NCBI RefSeq assembly: GCF_004681965.1
Contig: NZ_SMLL01000001.1
Location: 868,001 to 932,000, forward strand
Length of the DNA: 64,000 bases
Origin: Ramlibacter rhizophilus
Lineage (GTDB): Bacteria > Pseudomonadota > Gammaproteobacteria > Burkholderiales > Burkholderiaceae_C
Direction: 5' to 3'
How positions within the stretch are numbered: the first letter of the stretch is position 1; the number at the start of each line of letters is the position of its first letter. Below are positions 12,227 to 25,341 of the stretch, in pieces. The position numbers and the translations under genes were made by a program. The notes under the pieces were generated by a model. The model saw nothing but the letters and a program-made list of their open reading frames with translations. It searched no databases and had not been told where the DNA came from.

Positions 12227-12700
12227 TCAGCGCTGGCGCTGCTTCATCACGCGTTCGACTTCGCGCTTGCCTTCGCGGTCGCGGATGGTGTGGCGCTTGT
12301 CGTGCTCGGCCTTGCCCTTGGCCAGCGCGATCTCGCATTTCACGCGCCCGCCTTTCCAGTGGAGGTTGAGCGGGACCAGCGTGTAGCCTTTTTGCTCCAC
12401 CTTGCCGATGAGGCGCTTGATCTGCTCCTTGTGCAGCAAGAGCTTGCGCGTGCGCACGGCGTCGGGGTTGACGTGGGTGGAGGCGGTGCGCAGCGGGTTG
12501 ATCTGGCAGCCGATGATGAACATCTCGCCGTTCTTGATCACCACGTAGCCGTCAGTGAGCTGCACCTTGCCCTCGCGCAGCGCCTTGACCTCCCACCCCT
12601 GCAGCACCATGCCGGCCTCGTACTTCTCTTCGAAGAAGTAGTTGTACGCGGCTTTCTTGTTGTCGGCGATGCGCGAGGAAGCGACTGGTTTTTGGGTCAT
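12227..12700 (-). CDS. smpB: SsrA-binding protein SmpB
   Basis: Partner of tmRNA in trans-translation; delivers tmRNA to stalled ribosomes. The 157-residue protein has the full beta-barrel with family signatures [12 protein letters not shown] near the N terminus, [18 protein letters not shown], and [13 protein letters not shown] [19 protein letters not shown] at the basic tail. Start at 12700 gives the standard MTQKP opening. It is divergent from ratA, 63 bases apart, an arrangement conserved in proteobacteria. No tmRNA gene was seen in the window. Confidence 0.97.
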   Translation of the reverse strand: MTQKPVASSRIADNKKAAYNYFFEEKYEAGMVLQGWEVKALREGKVQLTDGYVVIKNGEMFIIGCQINPLRTASTHVNPDAVRTRKLLLHKEQIKRLIGKVEQKGYTLVPLNLHWKGGRVKCEIALAKGKAEHDKRHTIRDREGKREVERVMKQRQR

Positions 12701-12731
12701 GGGCTGACAGATGGGGCCCAGGCGGGCTCTC

Positions 12732-12737
12732 TACAAT
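12732..12737 (+). promoter_or_regulatory. Putative -10 element for ratA
   Basis: TACAAT, 26 bases upstream of the ratA ATG, in the smpB-ratA divergent intergenic region. No -35 box at standard spacing is convincing. Confidence 0.45.
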
Positions 12738-12763
12738 CCGTCGCGCCGGGGCCCGCATTCTCC

Positions 12764-13204
12764 ATGAAATCCGTCCACAAGTCCGTCCTCATCTGGTACA
12801 GCGCCGAAGAGATGTTCGACCTGGTCACCGACGTTCCGGCCTACCCCAAGTTCCTGCCCTGGTGCGACGAGGCGCAGGTGCTCGCACGCGACGAGCACGA
12901 CATGAAGGCGCGCATCGGCATCGCCTTCAGTGGCATCCACCAGTCGTTCACCACGCACAACCGGCACGTGCCGGGCCGCCGCATCCACATGAGCCTGGTG
13001 GACGGACCCTTCTCCAGCCTGGAAGGGCAGTGGGACTTCACGCCGGTGGGCGAAGAGAGCCAGCGCGCCTGCAAGGTGGAACTGAAGCTGGACTACAAGT
13101 TCCGCAGCGCCGCGCTGGCGGCCCTGGTGGGCCCGGTGTTCGACCGCATCGCCGGCAGCCTGGTCGATGCCTTCGTCAAGCGGGCCGAGCACGTGTATGG
13201 CTGA
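12764..13204 (+). CDS. ratA: RatA family START-like protein
   Basis: A 146-residue SRPBCC (START-like) domain protein of the RatA/COQ10 family. In Escherichia coli RatA was described as associating with 50S subunits and blocking 70S formation; relatives are coenzyme Q-binding COQ10 homologues. Signatures are the AEEMFDLVTDVPAYPKFLPWC opening and the late DYKFRSAALAALVGPVFDRIA segment. The ATG at 12764 gives MKSVHKSVLI. Its stop overlaps rnfH by eight bases. The toxin description rests on one organism, and a quinone-related housekeeping role is equally plausible. Confidence 0.9.
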   Translation: MKSVHKSVLIWYSAEEMFDLVTDVPAYPKFLPWCDEAQVLARDEHDMKARIGIAFSGIHQSFTTHNRHVPGRRIHMSLVDGPFSSLEGQWDFTPVGEESQRACKVELKLDYKFRSAALAALVGPVFDRIAGSLVDAFVKRAEHVYG

Positions 13205-13544
13205 TGCGGGCCGCATCCGGGTCACGCTCGCCTGGAGCCCGGGCCCGCGCGAGGTGCAGGAGCGGGTGCTGAGCTTGCCGGCCGATTCCTGCGTTGCCGA
13301 TGCGCTGCGGGCGAGCGGCGAACCGGCCGAAGCGGACCGCGCATCGCTGCAGGTCTTCGTCTGGGGCCGCGCCGCCGCGCCCGAGCAGAAGCTGGTGGAA
13401 GGTGACCGGGTGGAGCTGCTGCGCGCGCTGCGCGTGGATCCCAAGGTGGCGCGCCGCGAGCGCTTCGTGCGCCAGGGCGCGCGTGGGGCGGGCCTCTTCG
13501 CCCGCAAGCTCGTTTCAGAGGGCGTGAACGACGATTCGGCTTAA
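13197..13544 (+). CDS. rnfH: RnfH family ubiquitin-like protein
   Basis: A 115-residue member of the RnfH (UPF0125, RatB) family, a small beta-grasp fold of unknown biochemical function regularly found beside ratA. Signatures are the RIRVTLAW opening, the [26 protein letters not shown] block and the [11 protein letters not shown] ending. It overlaps ratA by eight bases and so is translationally coupled. Its TAA stop overlaps the stop of the convergent DUF4124 gene by three bases. Confidence 0.9.
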   Translation: MADAGRIRVTLAWSPGPREVQERVLSLPADSCVADALRASGEPAEADRASLQVFVWGRAAAPEQKLVEGDRVELLRALRVDPKVARRERFVRQGARGAGLFARKLVSEGVNDDSA

Positions 13545-14065
13545 GCGGGCTTGCACTCGCTCGCGATCACCTGGTCGATGCGCTTGGCTTCGGCTGCGCG
13601 ACCGGAATCGTCGAGGATTTCGCGCTCGCCCTTGTCGTTGACGCGGGCCAGGCGGATGCCGGAGTCGAGCGTGGCCTTGGCCTGCCTGGCGCGGGTGCAG
13701 TTCTCGGCGCGGGTCTTGGCGATGGCCTCTTCTTCTGCCTTGCGTTTCTGCGCCTCGGCGGCCTCGGCCTGCTTCTTGCGCGCTTCCAGCTCCTTGTCGC
13801 GGCCGCTCGGGGCCGGCTTGGCAGCAGCCACTTCCTTGGTGCCCTGGGCCGGCGCCGCGGCAGCGGCCGGCGCGGGGTCGGCGGCCGGCGCGGCGCTGGC
13901 GCGCACGCCCGGCTGCTTGAGGATCTTGCTGGCCGGGATCTCCGGCGGCGGCGGCTGGTCGCTGAAGACGCGGCGGCCGCTGCCGTCGATCCACTGCCAC
14001 TGGGCGGCAGCGAGGGCCGGCACGGCGAGGATCAGGGCGGCAAGGAGGGGGCGCAGGCGGGTCAT
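13541..14065 (-). CDS. Exported DUF4124-domain protein
   Basis: A 174-residue periplasmic protein of unknown function. A signal peptide (about 1-20, ending ALAAAQ) is followed by a DUF4124 domain ([20 protein letters not shown], about 21-45), then an Ala/Pro-rich linker and a Lys/Glu/Ala coiled-coil segment (about 95-135). The ATG at 14065 was chosen for the signal peptide; longer upstream reading in this frame is compositionally non-coding. DUF4124 proteins are common in Comamonadaceae and are often glycan- or envelope-associated, but no activity is established here. Confidence 0.82.
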   Translation of the reverse strand: MTRLRPLLAALILAVPALAAAQWQWIDGSGRRVFSDQPPPPEIPASKILKQPGVRASAAPAADPAPAAAAAPAQGTKEVAAAKPAPSGRDKELEARKKQAEAAEAQKRKAEEEAIAKTRAENCTRARQAKATLDSGIRLARVNDKGEREILDDSGRAAEAKRIDQVIASECKPA

Positions 14066-14151
14066 CGCGGCAGTGTAGCGGCGCGGTTTTCCAAGCGCTA
14101 CCGTGCGGTGGGGCGAGGGCGCCCAGGGCGGGTGCGGTGAGGGGCCAAAGA

Positions 14152-14157
14152 TACAAT
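14152..14157 (+). promoter_or_regulatory. Putative -10 element for guaB
   Basis: TACAAT, 23 bases before the guaB ATG. This matches the position expected for a short-leader guaBA transcript. No strong -35 was recognised. Confidence 0.45.
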
Positions 14158-14180
14158 TCGCGCTTTTGGAGCCTTCCCCC

Positions 14181-15650
<1,470 letters not shown>

Positions 15651-15739
15651 TTTGTCCGCGGCCGCGCGCCGCGTTCCACCCGCCGCCCGGGTGCGGCGGG
15701 CGACCCATTGCCCCGGGCACCCAGGACCCGTCCCACGCC

Positions 15740-17353
15740 ATGCAACACGACAAGATCCTCATCCTCGACTTCGGCAGCCAGGTCACGCAGCTGATCGCGC
15801 GCCGCGTGCGCGAGGCGCACGTCTACAGCGAAGTGCACCCCTGCGACGTGGACGACGCCTGGGTGCGCGCCTACGCGGCCGATGGGCGCCTGAAGGGCGT
15901 GATCCTCTCGGGCAGCCACGCCAGCGTGTACGAGGAATCCACCGACAAGGCACCGCAGGCGGTCTTCGAGCTGGGCGTTCCGGTGCTGGGCATCTGCTAC
16001 GGCATGCAGACCATGGCCCACCAGCTGGGCGGCAAGGTGGAGGGCGGGCACAAGCGCGAGTTCGGCTTCGCCCAGGTGCGGGCACGCGGGCATACGGAGC
16101 TCCTGCGCGGCATCGCCGACTTCACGACCGACGAGGGGCACGGCATGCTCAACGTCTGGATGAGCCACGGCGACAAGGTGGCGGAGCTGCCGCCCGGCTT
16201 CAAGCTCATGGCCTCCACGGGCAGCTGCCCCATCGCCGGGATGGCCGACGAGGCGCGGCGCTTCTACGCCCTGCAGTTCCACCCTGAGGTGACGCACACC
16301 GTGCAGGGCCGGGCCATCCTGGAGCGCTTCGTGCTGGGCATCTGCCAGGCGCGGCCCGACTGGGTCATGCGCGACCACATCGCCGAGGCGGTGGAGGCCA
16401 TCCGCAAGCAGGTGGGCGACGAGGAGGTGATCCTGGGCCTGTCGGGCGGGGTCGATTCGTCGGTGGCCGCCGCGCTGATCCACCGCGCCATCGGTGACCA
16501 GCTCACCTGCGTCTTCGTGGACCATGGCCTGCTGCGCCTGAACGAGGGCGACATGGTCATGGACATGTTCGCGGGCAAGCTGCACGCCAAGGTGGTGCGG
16601 GTGGACGCCAGCGAGCGCTTCCTGGGGCAACTGGCCGGCGTGAGCGACCCCGAGGCCAAGCGCAAGATCATCGGGCGCGAGTTCGTCGAAGTCTTCAAGG
16701 CCGAGGCCGCGAAGATCAAGGAGACCCATTCCCGCCACGTCGCCTGGCTGGCCCAGGGCACCATCTACCCGGACGTCATCGAGTCCGGCGGCGCCAAGAG
16801 CAAGAAGGCCGTCACCATCAAGAGCCACCACAACGTGGGCGGCCTGCCCGAGCAGCTGGGCCTGAAGCTGCTGGAGCCCCTGCGCGACCTGTTCAAGGAC
16901 GAGGTGCGCGAGTTGGGCGTGGCGCTGGGCCTGCCGCACGAGATGGTCTATCGCCACCCCTTCCCCGGCCCGGGCCTGGGCGTGCGGATCCTGGGCGAGG
17001 TGAAGAAGGAATACGCCGACCTGCTGCGCGCGGCCGACCACATCTTCATCGAGGAGCTGCGCGCCACCGTCGACCCGGCCAGCGGCAAGACCTGGTACGA
17101 GCTCACCAGCCAGGCCTTCACCGTCTTCCTGCCCGTGCGCAGCGTCGGCGTGATGGGCGACGGCCGCACCTACGACTACGTGGTCGCCCTGCGCGCCGTG
17201 CAGACCAGCGACTTCATGACCGCCGACTGGGCCGAACTGCCCTATGCGCTGCTCAAGAAGGTGTCCAGCCGGATCATCAACGAGGTACGCGGCATCAACC
17301 GCGTCACCTACGACGTGAGCAGCAAGCCGCCGGCGACCATCGAGTGGGAGTGA
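15740..17353 (+). CDS. guaA: GMP synthase (glutamine-hydrolysing)
   Basis: Aminates XMP to GMP using glutamine and ATP. The 537-residue enzyme has an N-terminal class I glutamine amidotransferase (nucleophile C86 in GICYGMQ, with the His/Glu dyad in FHPEVTHT near 180), a central ATP pyrophosphatase with the P-loop GLSGGVDSS (about 233-241) and a C-terminal dimerisation domain ending in the family PPATIEWE. Start ATG 15740 gives [14 protein letters not shown]. It pairs with guaB upstream. Confidence 0.97.
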   Translation: MQHDKILILDFGSQVTQLIARRVREAHVYSEVHPCDVDDAWVRAYAADGRLKGVILSGSHASVYEESTDKAPQAVFELGVPVLGICYGMQTMAHQLGGKVEGGHKREFGFAQVRARGHTELLRGIADFTTDEGHGMLNVWMSHGDKVAELPPGFKLMASTGSCPIAGMADEARRFYALQFHPEVTHTVQGRAILERFVLGICQARPDWVMRDHIAEAVEAIRKQVGDEEVILGLSGGVDSSVAAALIHRAIGDQLTCVFVDHGLLRLNEGDMVMDMFAGKLHAKVVRVDASERFLGQLAGVSDPEAKRKIIGREFVEVFKAEAAKIKETHSRHVAWLAQGTIYPDVIESGGAKSKKAVTIKSHHNVGGLPEQLGLKLLEPLRDLFKDEVRELGVALGLPHEMVYRHPFPGPGLGVRILGEVKKEYADLLRAADHIFIEELRATVDPASGKTWYELTSQAFTVFLPVRSVGVMGDGRTYDYVVALRAVQTSDFMTADWAELPYALLKKVSSRIINEVRGINRVTYDVSSKPPATIEWE

Positions 17354-17391
17354 GTGGCACCGGCGCGACTTGCACCGCCGCGCGCCTGCCG

Positions 17392-17397
17392 TAGACT
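17392..17397 (+). promoter_or_regulatory. Putative -10 element upstream of the PNPOx-like gene
   Basis: TAGACT ends nine bases before the ATG at 17406, with no Shine-Dalgarno between. It is one of several such arrangements in this window. Confidence 0.35.
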
Positions 17398-17405
17398 CCG
17401 CCCCC

Positions 17406-17930
17406 ATGTCAGCACCCGGCGCCGCAGTCCTCAGCGTCGACCAGGCCCGCATGGTCCAGGGTCCGGTATCCATCATGCTCGGCAGCTGCGGGCCCCTGCG
17501 GCGGCCGCACGTGGCGCGCGGCATCGGTTGCTGCGTCTCGGCCGACCGGGGCACCGTCTCGGTGCTGGTGCAGCCCTCGGCCGCCGCCCAGGTCGTCGAT
17601 GACGTGCGGGCCAACGGCCGCCTGGCCGTGGTGTTCACCGAACCCATCAGCCACCGCTCCCTGCAACTCAAGGGCAGCAACGCCCGCCTGGAGCCCGCAG
17701 GCGGCGGCGGGCGCGAGCTGGCACAGATCTGGGCCGGCGGCTACGCCCGCGAGGTGGTGGACCTGGCACCCCCCACCTGGACCCCCCAGCGCCTCATCGC
17801 CGCCCTGGTGCCGGCCAACCCTGACGACCTGGCCGTGCTGGTCTTCACGCCCGACGCCATCTTCGATCAGACCCCCGGTCCGCGGGCCGGGGAGCCGGCC
17901 GCCCATCCGGCCGCCCATTCGGCCGCTTGA
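17406..17930 (+). CDS. Pyridoxamine 5'-phosphate oxidase-like split-barrel protein
   Basis: A 174-residue protein resembling the flavin-binding split-barrel (PNPOx-like) superfamily. The region about 15-150 has the alternating strand pattern (VARGIGCCVSADRGTVSVLV, RLAVVFTEPISHRSLQLKG) seen in these proteins. Neither cofactor nor substrate can be assigned. The end carries a 12-base tandem repeat (GGCCGCCCATCC type, about 17890-17927) that encodes an Ala/Pro/His tail. It is 15 bases upstream of a second, larger split-barrel gene and probably forms a unit with it. Confidence 0.65.
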   Translation: MSAPGAAVLSVDQARMVQGPVSIMLGSCGPLRRPHVARGIGCCVSADRGTVSVLVQPSAAAQVVDDVRANGRLAVVFTEPISHRSLQLKGSNARLEPAGGGGRELAQIWAGGYAREVVDLAPPTWTPQRLIAALVPANPDDLAVLVFTPDAIFDQTPGPRAGEPAAHPAAHSAA

Positions 17931-17945
17931 GTCGCCGTGAACCCC

Positions 17946-19292
17946 ATGCGCATCGAGCTGGCCGACATCCGCCACTGTTTCGAAGGCGCCATTCCCGCCG
18001 TCCTGGCCAGCGCCAACGCGCAGGGCGAGCCCAACGTGATCCTGGTGTCGCAGGTGGACTACCTGGACGCCTCGCACGTGGCCTTGTCCTTCCAGTTCTT
18101 CAACAAGACCCGGCGCAACATCCTGGAGAACCCGGACGTGCAGCTGATGCTGGTGCACCCGTACACGGGTCTGCAGTACCGGCTGGCAGCGCGCTACCTG
18201 CGCACGGAGTTCGAAGGGCCGCTGTTCGAGCGCATGAAGGCCAAGCTGGCGGGCATCGCCTCGCATGCGGGCATGAGCGGTGTCTTCAAGTTGCTCGGCT
18301 CGGACGTGTACGAGGTGCAGGACATCGAGCGCATCGCCTGTCCTTCCATCGGCGCGATCGAGGCGTTCGGCAACTGGCTCCCCGGCCTGCGCCGCTCGGC
18401 CGAGCGGGTGTCGCAGGCCGAGTCGCTGGCCGAGCTCTTCGACGCATTGCTGCAGTCGCTCGCGCAGGATTTCCGCGTTGCCCACGCCATGCTGCTGTTG
18501 CCGGACGGGCCGGGCCGCCGGCTCTACACCGTCGGCAGCCTGGGCTACGCGCAGTCCGGCGTCGGCTCGGAAGTGGGCATGGGCGAGGGCGTGATCGGGG
18601 TGGCGGCCCAGTCGCGCACGCCGGTGCGCATCAACCATTTCACGCAGGACGCGGCGTACTGCCGCACCGTGCGCGAGGGCCTGGGCGAGCCGGGCGCCGG
18701 CGCGCTGGAGCGCGAGATCGCCGTCCCCGGCCTGGCCGCGCCGCACAGCCAGCTCGCCCTGCCGATCCAGTCCGAAGGCCGCCTGCTGGGCGTGCTGTTC
18801 CTGGAAAGCCCGCATCAGATGGCTTTCGACGGGGACCTGGAGGATGCACTGGCCGTGCTGTGCACGGTGGCCGGCGGCCGCTTGTGCGCGCTGCAGCGCG
18901 AGTCCGAGGCCACGGAAGACGCCGCCGCCGCGGCGCCTGCGGCACCCGTGCCCCAGCCGCAGCGTCCCGCGCTGCGGGTGCGCTACTTCGAGGCCGACGG
19001 CAGCGTGTTTCTCGACAGCGACTACCTGATCAAGGGCGTGGCCGGTGCCATCCTCTGGACCCTGCTCAGCGAAGCGCAGGCGAGCGGGCGCACGGAGTTC
19101 ACCAACCGCGAGCTGCGCCTGTCGCCCTCGCTGCGCCTGCCGGACGTCAACGACAACCTGGAGGCGCGCCTCGTGCTGCTGCAGCGCCGGCTGGCCGAGC
19201 GCCAGTGCGACGTGCGCATCGAGAAGACCGGCCGCGGGCGCTTTCGCGTGCTGCGGGAGCGCCCGGTCGAGCTCACGCACGTGCCTCGCTGA
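17946..19292 (+). CDS. Split-barrel (PNPOx-like) plus GAF domain sensor-like protein
   Basis: A 448-residue three-part protein. Residues about 1-150 form a PNPOx-like flavin split barrel (AVLASANAQGEPNVILVSQVDY is typical). Residues about 160-325 form a GAF domain (AQDFRVAHAMLLL, GVIGVAAQSRTPVRINHF, GRLLGVLFLES). The C-terminal part (about 345-445) looks like a winged-helix or other small regulatory fold. The combination suggests redox or ligand sensing coupled to an output, which is inference. An in-frame GTG at 17937 is an alternative start. It converges with and overlaps the hemerythrin gene by 20 bases. Confidence 0.7.
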   Translation: MRIELADIRHCFEGAIPAVLASANAQGEPNVILVSQVDYLDASHVALSFQFFNKTRRNILENPDVQLMLVHPYTGLQYRLAARYLRTEFEGPLFERMKAKLAGIASHAGMSGVFKLLGSDVYEVQDIERIACPSIGAIEAFGNWLPGLRRSAERVSQAESLAELFDALLQSLAQDFRVAHAMLLLPDGPGRRLYTVGSLGYAQSGVGSEVGMGEGVIGVAAQSRTPVRINHFTQDAAYCRTVREGLGEPGAGALEREIAVPGLAAPHSQLALPIQSEGRLLGVLFLESPHQMAFDGDLEDALAVLCTVAGGRLCALQRESEATEDAAAAAPAAPVPQPQRPALRVRYFEADGSVFLDSDYLIKGVAGAILWTLLSEAQASGRTEFTNRELRLSPSLRLPDVNDNLEARLVLLQRRLAERQCDVRIEKTGRGRFRVLRERPVELTHVPR

Positions 19293-20031
19293 CGAGACCC
19301 GGCACGGCCGGGATGCCCAGGCTGCGGGCGAGCTTGGACCAGTCGGCCTGGGTCAGGCTGTGGTTGGCGACCGCGCAGGCGGCGTCGAAGACGGGCGCCG
19401 GCGCGTTCGCCCGCATGCCGCCGAGCATGCCGGCGCGCTCCGGTGCATTGAAGGCCGGCATGAACCACTGCAGCAGCTGCATGGCTTCCAGCGGCGCGAT
19501 GGCCGCGACGATGCGGCGTTCGACGTCCAGCAATTCGTCGTCCGTGTAGTGCGCCCAGAGGACGGCGTTGTGTTCGGTCTCCTCGCGGTGCATGTGGGCG
19601 AAGTCCTCGGAGGCGAACACGGCCAGCGCCTGGTACAGGCGGGCCAGGGCCGCCGCACGCTGCGCCACGGGAGCCTGCTCGACACGGTCCGCCAGGGCCG
19701 CGAGCCGGTCCAGCGATTCGGTGTGGTGCTGGTGCTCGTCCTGGGCGTGGCGCGTGCTGCCGGGCAGGGCGGCTTCCAGCAGCGGGTGCATGAACTGGTC
19801 TTCCTTGTGCAGGTGCGCGTGCGACATGGCCACCAGGTGGCGGACGGCCTGGGCGGCGGCGGCCGTCTCGGCCGGGTCCTGCGGATCGGCGCTGCCGACC
19901 TGCAGCAGGGTGCGGCACACGCCCAGGCGCAGCGCCTTGTGGATGCCGGCATAGCAGTCATGGCGCGGGGCGGTCGGCTGTGCGGCGGGCGAACGGCGGG
20001 TGGTTTCGGGGCGGGCTTCGAGCGTTTCCAT
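19273..20031 (-). CDS. Hemerythrin HHE-domain protein
   Basis: A 252-residue cytoplasmic protein with histidine/glutamate motifs of the hemerythrin cation-binding (HHE) fold (HAHLHKEDQFMHPLLE near 75, DEHQHHTE near 105, HMHREETEHN near 150). It would bind a di-iron centre, and relatives act in oxygen, nitric oxide or iron handling. The ATG at 20031 has GGAGAC upstream and gives METLEARPETT. The 3' end overlaps the convergent PNPOx-GAF gene by 20 bases. Its position beside flavin proteins fits a redox-sensing neighbourhood, though function is unproven. Confidence 0.75.
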   Translation of the reverse strand: METLEARPETTRRSPAAQPTAPRHDCYAGIHKALRLGVCRTLLQVGSADPQDPAETAAAAQAVRHLVAMSHAHLHKEDQFMHPLLEAALPGSTRHAQDEHQHHTESLDRLAALADRVEQAPVAQRAAALARLYQALAVFASEDFAHMHREETEHNAVLWAHYTDDELLDVERRIVAAIAPLEAMQLLQWFMPAFNAPERAGMLGGMRANAPAPVFDAACAVANHSLTQADWSKLARSLGIPAVPGLVSEARA

Positions 20032-20168
20032 GGGGGTCTCCAGTGCGGGGCGTGTTGGGAAGGCTGCACTGTAGGAATCCGGCCCGCATCGCGTTCTTAA
20101 GACCTCGGGCAGCAAACCTTAAAAGTTTCGGAAGGCGCGGGAGGGCGCGTGGCGTGCGGCAGGGCAGG

Positions 20169-20174
20169 CACAAT
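20169..20174 (+). promoter_or_regulatory. Putative -10 element for paiB-like gene
   Basis: CACAAT ends eight bases before the ATG at 20183; no Shine-Dalgarno lies between, suggesting a nearly leaderless message. Confidence 0.35.
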
Positions 20175-20182
20175 CGGCGGCC

Positions 20183-23371
<3,189 letters not shown>

Positions 23372-23393
23372 CGGGGCGGGGCGCAGCAGCCCC

Positions 23394-23735
23394 TCAGCGG
23401 TGCGCGCTCGCGTGCGGGCGGGGGCGCATCGGCATGAGTCCGCCGAACATTGCCGTGATGCGGGCCACCTCGCGCTGCGCCCGCGCTTCGCCGACGGCGG
23501 CCGCACGCGCGGCCACGAGTTCGCTGCGCGCATACCAGAGCGCCTCGATGTCGTGCGCCGTGCGCAGGCGATCGGCCAGCCGCGGGTGTACGGCGTCGGG
23601 CGCGGAGCCCATCAGTGCCAGCATGGCCGCGCGGATTTCCTCGATGCGGGCATGCAAGTGTTCGGGCGACGGACCGGTGCTGTGGCCGAGCAAGGCGTAC
23701 AGGCTGCTCTTGATGTTCGGTTTGAGCCATCGCAT
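23394..23735 (-). CDS. Hypothetical protein
   Basis: A 113-residue open frame with good coding bias, predicted mostly helical, with no signal peptide or membrane segment. I do not recognise a family. Tyr/Leu/His-rich N-terminal part (MRWLKPNIKSSLYALLGH) is followed by amphipathic helices (IEEIRAAMLALMG, RLRTAHDIEALWYARSELVAARAAA) and a Pro/Arg/His tail. I chose the ATG at 23735; the longer reading back to 23924 would run through the aldehyde dehydrogenase promoter. It converges with ldcA and is divergent from the aldehyde dehydrogenase gene. Confidence 0.6.
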   Translation of the reverse strand: MRWLKPNIKSSLYALLGHSTGPSPEHLHARIEEIRAAMLALMGSAPDAVHPRLADRLRTAHDIEALWYARSELVAARAAAVGEARAQREVARITAMFGGLMPMRPRPHASAHR

Positions 23736-23868
23736 GGGGCGAGGGTACGTGACATCGTCGTTCGGCAGCAACTCGGCTGTGCGCGCCGCGCCACAGAATT
23801 CCCACGCCAGATCAATGACTTGGTGTCGATATGTAAGGCCATCTCTCAAAAATGGTCCGGATACTGAA

Positions 23869-23924
23869 ATGCGGTTTACCGCATAATTTGCGCCTTTCAG
23901 GCGAAAACAGGCAGTAAACCGCAT
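23869..23924. promoter_or_regulatory. Nested inverted-repeat promoter/operator of the aldehyde dehydrogenase gene
   Basis: ATGCGGTTTACCGCAT (23869-23884) is a palindrome with 7-base arms and a 2-base centre. CATAAT (23882-23887) overlaps its end and is a good -10. TAAACCGCAT (23915-23924) is an exact reverse complement of ATGCGGTTTA (23869-23878) and runs into the ATG at 23923. Between them lies a small hairpin CGCC-TTTCA-GGCG (about 23891-23903). The layout suits a repressor binding two sites, or an RNA hairpin hiding the start codon. Confidence 0.7.
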
Positions 23925-25338
23925 GACTTCCTACGATTCCCACTACATCGGCGGCCAATGGGTCCGCTCAGGCGGTGCGCCCATGCCGGTGCACGATTCC
24001 TCCACCGAGCAGGTCTTCGCCACCGTGCCAGCCGGCTCGGCCGCCGAGGCCGCGCAGGCCGTGCTCGCGGCACGTGCAGCCTTCGAGGCCTGGTCGACGC
24101 GACCCGTCGCCGAGCGTGCGGAGTACCTGGAGCGGATCGCCGCGGGGCTGAAGGCCCGCACCGACGAACTGGCCACGACGATCGCACGCGAAGTCGGCAT
24201 GCCGCTGAAGCTTGCGCGGTCCGTGCAGGTCGGCGGACCGGTGTGGAACTGGGCCAACTTCGCCAAGGTGGCGCGCGAGTTCGAGTGGGAGGAGCGCGTC
24301 GGCAATTCGCTCGTGGTGCGTGAGCCGGTGGGCGTGGTGGGCTGCATCACGCCCTGGAACTTCCCGCTGAACCAGATCACGCTCAAGGTCGCCCCGGCGC
24401 TGGTGGCTGGCTGCACCGTGGTCCTCAAGCCCAGCGAGATCGCGCCGGTGAACGCCATGATCCTGGCCGAGGTGATCCACGAGGCCGCCCTGCCGCCGGG
24501 CGTCTTCAACCTCGTGAACGGCACCGGGCCGGAAGTGGGCGAGGTGCTGGCCACGCACCCCGAGGTGGACATGGTGAGCTTCACCGGCTCCACGCGGGCC
24601 GGCAAGCGCGTGTCGGAGCTGGCCAGCCAGACCGTCAAGCGCGTGGCCCTGGAGCTGGGCGGAAAGTCCGCCAGCCTCATCCTTCCCGACGCCGACCTGC
24701 AGGCGGCGGTGCGCGGCACCGTGTCCGCCTGCATGCTCAACAGCGGCCAGACCTGCTCGGCGCACACCCGCATGCTGGTGCCCGAGGCGCGCTACGAAGA
24801 AGCCAAGGAGCTGGTGCGCGCGTCCCTCGCACGCCTGACCGTCGGCCCCAGCCTGGAGGAGGGCAGCAAGCTCGGGCCTCTGGCGAGTGCCGCGCAGCGC
24901 GACCGGGTGCTGGGCTTCATCGCCAAGGGGCTGGAGGAGGGCGCCGAGCTGATCGCCGGTTCCGCATCGGCGCCGCAACGCGCGCCCGGCTACTTCGTCG
25001 AACCCACGGCGCTGCGGGTCCAGCCCGGTGACACGCTCGCGCGGGAAGAGATCTTCGGCCCGGTGCTGGTGGTCCTGACCTACCGCGACGAGGAGGAAGC
25101 CGTGCGCATCGCCAACGACACGCCCTACGGCCTGGGCGGCGCGGTCTGGGGCGGCGACGAGGCCCATGCCATCGCGGTGGCGCGCCGCATCCGCACGGGA
25201 CAGGTGGACATCAACGGCGGTGCCTTCAACCCGAGCGCCCCCTTCGGAGGCTACAAGCAATCGGGCAACGGCCGCGAGAACGGCCGCTACGGCCTGGAGG
25301 AGTTCCTGGAATACAAGGCGCTGCAGCTCAAGAGCTGA
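23923..25338 (+). CDS. NAD(P)-dependent aldehyde dehydrogenase
   Basis: A 471-residue aldehyde dehydrogenase superfamily enzyme that oxidises an aldehyde to the acid. It has the NAD-binding segments ([30 protein letters not shown]), the general base E244 in LELGGKS and the catalytic nucleophile C278 in [10 protein letters not shown]. The C-terminal [24 protein letters not shown] block is typical. The substrate is not assignable. The ATG at 23923 sits inside an inverted-repeat element, so expression is probably tightly controlled. It converges with the MscS gene three bases later. Confidence 0.9.
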   Translation: MTSYDSHYIGGQWVRSGGAPMPVHDSSTEQVFATVPAGSAAEAAQAVLAARAAFEAWSTRPVAERAEYLERIAAGLKARTDELATTIAREVGMPLKLARSVQVGGPVWNWANFAKVAREFEWEERVGNSLVVREPVGVVGCITPWNFPLNQITLKVAPALVAGCTVVLKPSEIAPVNAMILAEVIHEAALPPGVFNLVNGTGPEVGEVLATHPEVDMVSFTGSTRAGKRVSELASQTVKRVALELGGKSASLILPDADLQAAVRGTVSACMLNSGQTCSAHTRMLVPEARYEEAKELVRASLARLTVGPSLEEGSKLGPLASAAQRDRVLGFIAKGLEEGAELIAGSASAPQRAPGYFVEPTALRVQPGDTLAREEIFGPVLVVLTYRDEEEAVRIANDTPYGLGGAVWGGDEAHAIAVARRIRTGQVDINGGAFNPSAPFGGYKQSGNGRENGRYGLEEFLEYKALQLKS

Positions 25339-25341
25339 CGC

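Noticed and set aside
12764..13204. ratA/rnfH as a toxin-antitoxin module.
   Set aside because: The family is a conserved housekeeping pair across proteobacteria; toxin activity was described only under overexpression in E. coli and rnfH is not an established antitoxin.
13541..13544. Overlapping stop codons of rnfH and the DUF4124 gene as a regulatory feature.
   Set aside because: A TTAA shared by convergent stops is a common compaction effect and shows no hairpin.
20105..20130. Possible FNR or other operator in the AT-richer stretch upstream of the hemerythrin gene (CTTAAGACC...CCTTAAAAG).
   Set aside because: There is no TTGAT/ATCAA pair and no palindrome long enough; the resemblance is weak.
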